Shown piece by piece: positions 59,946 through 64,000 of a stretch of DNA of 64,000 bases; positions within the stretch are counted from its first letter, which is position 1; each line of letters starts with the position of its first letter. Under the pieces are notes generated by a model that was not told where the DNA came from, ran no database searches, and saw only the letters and a list, made by a program, of their open reading frames with translations. Location: assembly GCA_017404985.1 (NCBI GenBank), contig JAFRBK010000052.1, forward strand, positions 1 through 64,000, in the 5' to 3' direction. Origin of the DNA: Clostridia bacterium (GTDB lineage Bacteria > Bacillota > Clostridia > Christensenellales > Aristaeellaceae). The position numbers and the translations under genes were made by a program.

Positions 59946-62900
59946 GCTATGAAGATCTGATGGCACGGATTGCCCGGGAGATTCCCGAGCTGGCCGGGGC
60001 GCTGTCCGCGCCCCGGATCACGTATGTCAAGTCTCTGCAAAAAACCTATATCACCTTCGAAAGCGCCGTGCTGGCAGGGGAGAAGCAGTTTCTGGCACTG
60101 GAGAAAATTCTGCGGGAAGCATTTCCCGGACGGCCGCTGGCGCTGCGCGTGATCAGCCCGGCCCTGAAGGAATCCTTCCTGGACGATCCGGGACCCTTCC
60201 GGCAGGTGCTGGACGATTTTCTGCGCCGCAATTATCCCTCCAGCCGGGGATGGCTGGGGAAAATTACCTGGCAGATTGAGAAAAACCAGCTGCGGAACGA
60301 CCCGGCGGTGGAGGATGCGGACGGCATCCTGACCCTGGTGTTTCCCGATGAGTTTTCGCTGCACATGATGAGCCGGCAGAACGTGGGGAAACGGCTGGGC
60401 GTGGCGATCAAGGAGATTTTTGCCGCCCGGGTGCGGGTGGAGCTGACGGTTGCGGGAGACCGGGAGGAACGGGTGCGCCGGATGCTGCAGGAACGGCAGG
60501 AAGCGGCCGCCCTGATGATGACCCGGGAGGAGATGGCGGAGCGCTACGGGACCGGCATCGCTCCGGAGAAGGAGGAAAAACCGAAGCCGAAGAAGGAACC
60601 GGCGGTTCGGCGCGAACCGAAACCCAAGGCAGCGAAGGCACCGGAAAACCCGCTGATGGACATGAACGCCCCAACGGTCGGCAAACCGATTCTGGGCCGG
60701 TCCATCGCCGACCATCCGGTGGAGATCAAGGAACTGACGGGGGAGAGCGGCCTCGTGGTGATCCAGGGCGAGATTTTCAAGCTGGAGACCAAGGAGCTCA
60801 AAGGCGGCGAGATGCTGCTGATGACCTTCGCGATTACGGACTATACCTCCTCCGTGCTCTGCAAAATCTTCTTCCGCTACCGGCCCAAGTTTGCCCGAAG
60901 GAACGAAGACGGCACACAGGAACCAATCACCGACGAGGAACGGAAAGCCGTGATGGACAAGGTGGCTCGGATCCGAATCGGGATGAACGTGAAACTGCGG
61001 GGAGAATGCCTGTACGACAGCTATGCCCGGGAACTGTCCGTCAGCGTCCGGGACATGGTGGAGACGGAGAAGGAGGAGCGGGAGGACACCGCGGAAGAAA
61101 AACGGATTGAGCTCCACATGCACACCAACATGTCCACCATGGACGCGCTGACCGACGTGGGAGACCTGATCGGCAGGGCGGTGAAATGGGGACATCCGGC
61201 TGTAGCCGTGACGGACCACGGCGTGCTGCAGTCCTTCCCGGCGGCTTTCCGGGCCGCGAAGGGAAAAATCAAGCTGATTCCAGGCTGCGAAGGATACCTG
61301 ATTGAGGAAAAACCGATCATGGAGGACCCGGACGGGAGGCCCTTTGACGGGCCGATCGTCGTGCTGGACTTTGAGAGCACCGGGCTGAACACCGGCACGG
61401 CTCGGATTATTGAGGTCGGCGCGGTGAAGCTGGAGAACGGCATCGTGACGGATTCCTTTGAACAGTTGGTGAACCCGGGCGAGCTGCTGAAGGAAAAAAT
61501 CACGGAGATCACGGGCATTACGGACCGGATGCTGGAGAACCAGCCGACGGCAGCGGAGGTTCTGCCCCGGCTGATGGACTTTATCGGGGATATGCCGATT
61601 GCCGCGCATAACGCGTCTTTCGATGCCAACCTGCTGCGGGCGGAGCTGAAACGGCTCGGCCTGCGCTTTCACGCGCCGGTGATGGATACCCTGAGCTATG
61701 CCCGGAAGCTGTATGCGGGCGAGATGAAAAGCTTCCGGCTTTCCTCCCTGTGCCGGCATCTGGGGGTCAGCCTGAAGAATGCCCACCGGGCGGTGCACGA
61801 CGCTACCGCGACGGCCCTGTGCCTGAAGCGGATGGAGGAGGAAACCCGGGAACGGTATCCGGAACTGCAGACGGACCTGGACCTGAACCGGATGCTGAAG
61901 GGCGGGGCTATCGGAAAGAGCTGGCACATCATCCTGCTGGCAAAAAACCGGACGGGGCTGGTGAACCTGAACCGGCTGGTATCCATCAGCCATCTGGATT
62001 TTTTCCAGAACAAGCAGCCGCATATGCCCCGGGAAGTCATCAGCAAATACCGGGAGGGGCTGATTCTGGGCAGCGCCTGCGAGGCGGGAGAACTCTTCCG
62101 GGCAGTGGCTTCCGGGGCGGACAGGGAGAAGCTGAAAGCCATCGCCTCCTTCTACGACTATCTCGAAATCCAGCCGATCGGCAACAACGCCTTTATGATC
62201 CGGGACGGGGAAGTATCCTCCGAGGAGGACCTGCGAAACCTGAACCGGGTGATCGTGGGGCTCGGGGAGGAGCTGGGCCTGCCCGTGGTAGCCACCGGAG
62301 ACGTGCATTTCCTGGATCCCAAGGACGCGATCGGCCGGGCGATTCTGCAGGCCGGCAAAGGCTACGACGATGCAGACCGCCAGCCACCCCTGTATTTCCG
62401 GACGACGGACGAGATGCTGGAGGAGTTCGCATATCTGGGGAAGGAGAAAGCGCGGGAGGTTGTGATTGACAATCCCCGGAAAATCGCGGACCAGGTGGAA
62501 AAAATGCAGCTCTTTCCCGTGCATCCCAAGGGAGAGGATACTTTTCAGCCCTTCTGGGACGACGCGGAGGACATGATTCAGGAGATGAGCTGGTCCACCG
62601 CGGAGGACATGTACGGCAGCCCGCTGCCGGAGATCGTGGACGCCCGGCTGCGCAAGGAACTGAAATCCATCGTGGGCTACGGATACTGCACGCTCTATGC
62701 CATCGCGCAGAAACTGGTGAGCCGCAGCCTGCTGGACGGATACCTGGTGGGCAGCCGGGGCAGCGTGGGCTCCAGCCTGGTGGCCCGCATGTGCGGGATT
62801 ACCGAGGTGAACGCCCTGCCGCCGCATTATCGCTGCACACACTGCCACAAGGGCTTCTTCGACGTCGACAAGAGCAAATACCACGTGGGGGTCGACCTGC

Positions 62901-64000
62901 CCGACCGGGACTGCCCGGACTGCGGAAGGCGGCTGACCAAGGACGGTTTTGATATTCCCTTTGAGGTTTTTCTGGGCTTTGAAGGAGACAAGGTGCCGGA
63001 TATCGACCTGAACTTCAGCGGAGAATACCAGAACAGGGCGCACCACTATGTGGAGGAGCTGTTCGGCCACGACCACGTGTTCCGCGCGGGAACAATCACC
63101 GGCCTGGCAGACAAAACCGCTTTCGGCTATGTCTCCAAATACCTGGAGGAGCGGGGAATCCAGGCCGGAAACGCGGAAAAGGACCGGCTGGCGCTGGAAT
63201 GCACCGGCGTCAAAAAGACTACGGGCCAGCACCCGGGCGGCATGGTGGTCGTGCCGCTGGAATACGAGATCTATGATTTCACGGCGGTGCAGCATCCCGC
63301 GGACGACCTGGAAAGCGATTTCACCACCACGCACTTCGACTTCAACTCCATGCATGACATCCTGGTCAAGCTGGACTGCCTGGGGCACGACGATCCCACG
63401 ATGATGCATGAACTGGAGAAGCTGACGGGGATCAACTTCCAGGACGTGCCGCTGGATGACCCCGGCGTCCGCAGCCTGTTTACCTCCCCGGCGGCGCTGG
63501 GCGTATCCCGGGAGGAGATCCTCTGCAACACGGGAACCTACGGCGTGCCTGAATTCGGGACCGGCTTTGTCCGCGGGATGCTGGAGGAAACCCGGCCGAA
63601 GACGATGGAGGAGCTTCTGCGGATTTCCGGCCTGAGCCACGGCACCGATGTATGGCTGGGCAACGCCCAGGAGATCATTGCCTCCGGCGTGGCGACGCTG
63701 AGCGAATGCGTCTGCTGCCGGGACGACATCATGAACTACCTGATGGACCAGGGGGTTGCGCCGAAACTGGCTTTCACCACCATGGAAAGCGTCCGGAAGG
63801 GCAAGGGGCTGAAGCCGGAGATGGAACAGGCCATGGTGGACGCCGGGGTTCCCGACTGGTTCATGGACAGCTGCAAAAAAATCAAATACATGTTTCCGAA
63901 GGGACACGCCGTGGCCTATGTGACCATGAGCCTGCGGGTGGCGTGGTTCAAGCTCCATGAGCCGCTGGCCTACTACTGCGCCTATTTCACGGTCCGCGGG
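59942..64000 (+). CDS. polC: DNA polymerase III alpha subunit, PolC type (3' end outside window)
   Basis: The frame is open from ATG 59942 to the window end, 1353 codons of about 1450 expected. Visible in order: an N-terminal domain, a basic linker near 205-235, an OB domain, PHP (ELHMHTNMST near 391), the inserted 3'-5' exonuclease (VVLDFESTGLNTGT near 477; IAAHNASFDANLL), the rest of PHP (VVATGDVHFLDP), a zinc-binding region (CTHCHKGFFD, CPDCGRRL), the catalytic palm (KVPDIDLNFSGEYQ) and the fingers (KTTGQHPGGMVVVP). PolC is the replicative polymerase of low-GC Gram-positives. The ATG overlaps the ispG stop. The last part of the fingers/C-terminal domain is cut off. Confidence 0.97.
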   Translation, partial: MSYEDLMARIAREIPELAGALSAPRITYVKSLQKTYITFESAVLAGEKQFLALEKILREAFPGRPLALRVISPALKESFLDDPGPFRQVLDDFLRRNYPSSRGWLGKITWQIEKNQLRNDPAVEDADGILTLVFPDEFSLHMMSRQNVGKRLGVAIKEIFAARVRVELTVAGDREERVRRMLQERQEAAALMMTREEMAERYGTGIAPEKEEKPKPKKEPAVRREPKPKAAKAPENPLMDMNAPTVGKPILGRSIADHPVEIKELTGESGLVVIQGEIFKLETKELKGGEMLLMTFAITDYTSSVLCKIFFRYRPKFARRNEDGTQEPITDEERKAVMDKVARIRIGMNVKLRGECLYDSYARELSVSVRDMVETEKEEREDTAEEKRIELHMHTNMSTMDALTDVGDLIGRAVKWGHPAVAVTDHGVLQSFPAAFRAAKGKIKLIPGCEGYLIEEKPIMEDPDGRPFDGPIVVLDFESTGLNTGTARIIEVGAVKLENGIVTDSFEQLVNPGELLKEKITEITGITDRMLENQPTAAEVLPRLMDFIGDMPIAAHNASFDANLLRAELKRLGLRFHAPVMDTLSYARKLYAGEMKSFRLSSLCRHLGVSLKNAHRAVHDATATALCLKRMEEETRERYPELQTDLDLNRMLKGGAIGKSWHIILLAKNRTGLVNLNRLVSISHLDFFQNKQPHMPREVISKYREGLILGSACEAGELFRAVASGADREKLKAIASFYDYLEIQPIGNNAFMIRDGEVSSEEDLRNLNRVIVGLGEELGLPVVATGDVHFLDPKDAIGRAILQAGKGYDDADRQPPLYFRTTDEMLEEFAYLGKEKAREVVIDNPRKIADQVEKMQLFPVHPKGEDTFQPFWDDAEDMIQEMSWSTAEDMYGSPLPEIVDARLRKELKSIVGYGYCTLYAIAQKLVSRSLLDGYLVGSRGSVGSSLVARMCGITEVNALPPHYRCTHCHKGFFDVDKSKYHVGVDLPDRDCPDCGRRLTKDGFDIPFEVFLGFEGDKVPDIDLNFSGEYQNRAHHYVEELFGHDHVFRAGTITGLADKTAFGYVSKYLEERGIQAGNAEKDRLALECTGVKKTTGQHPGGMVVVPLEYEIYDFTAVQHPADDLESDFTTTHFDFNSMHDILVKLDCLGHDDPTMMHELEKLTGINFQDVPLDDPGVRSLFTSPAALGVSREEILCNTGTYGVPEFGTGFVRGMLEETRPKTMEELLRISGLSHGTDVWLGNAQEIIASGVATLSECVCCRDDIMNYLMDQGVAPKLAFTTMESVRKGKGLKPEMEQAMVDAGVPDWFMDSCKKIKYMFPKGHAVAYVTMSLRVAWFKLHEPLAYYCAYFTVRG

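Noticed and set aside
59465..63958. Minus-strand open frame of 1497 codons
   Set aside because: It is antisense to polC and ispG, which have complete family motifs. The long opening follows from GC-rich codon bias and gives a Pro/His/Gln/Arg-rich sequence without domains.
1..64000. tRNA or rRNA genes
   Set aside because: I saw no cloverleaf with the conserved GGTTCRAnYC T-arm and no rRNA sequence; the integrase does not sit beside a visible tRNA gene. A tRNAscan run would settle this.

Overview
The window looks like a contig from an anaerobic Clostridia-type Firmicute of a gut or rumen kind. The right half is GC-rich. It carries a PolC-type replicative polymerase, the Firmicute gene order frr-uppS-cdsA-dxr-rseP-ispG-polC, several binding-protein-dependent sugar and oligopeptide transporters with Gram-positive style leaders, and Shine-Dalgarno sites in front of almost every gene. 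A placement near Christensenellales is a guess from the style of the transporter proteins and was not tested.

Bases 1 to about 22,080 are an AT-richer accessory region ending in a Tn916-type excisionase and tyrosine integrase, with a cluster of short repeats just beyond the integrase that look like its arm sites. It holds a broken XRE regulator and an ECF sigma factor; an AAA+ ATPase plus subtilisin-like protease pair that matches the IetAS defence pair; a block of secreted or wall-directed proteins (CHAP hydrolase, SH3/peptidoglycan-binding protein, PepSY protein); a sigma/anti-sigma operon with a secreted product; a graveyard of an ABC ATPase fragment, a group II intron remnant and an IS110 remnant; a metallophosphoesterase-HTH-HAD fusion protein; and a lone WXG100-like protein. 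The most striking signal is a dispersed element of about 240 bp (1-165, 7205-7452, 9262-9505, partial at 10145-10245). In minus-strand orientation three copies carry a conserved promoter with exactly 17 bp spacing, then a structured leader with compensatory base changes, then a stretch complementary to the Shine-Dalgarno of the gene that follows. I could not match it to a riboswitch class I know.

From about 22,100 rightward the sequence looks like chromosome. A fused LMW phosphatase-HAD protein is followed by a maltodextrin-type ABC operon (malE-malF-malG-malK, minus strand) facing a secreted alpha-amylase across a shared region with a LacI-type palindrome. Next come a C69 dipeptidase and a GH3 enzyme that are divergent over a promoter cassette. 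That cassette is repeated almost exactly between an SNF2 helicase and a HAD phosphatase. The GH3 gene has an in-frame TGA about 48 codons before its expected end. The HAD gene and a later DUF4143 ATPase gene both seem to lack a normal start codon and have ACG where Met is expected.

From 40,800 to 53,900 two complete oligopeptide (Opp) operons lie side by side in the same direction with different gene orders and base composition. From 54,200 to the end lies the ribosome recycling, isoprenoid, phospholipid and envelope-protease cluster, ending inside polC, which runs off the window.
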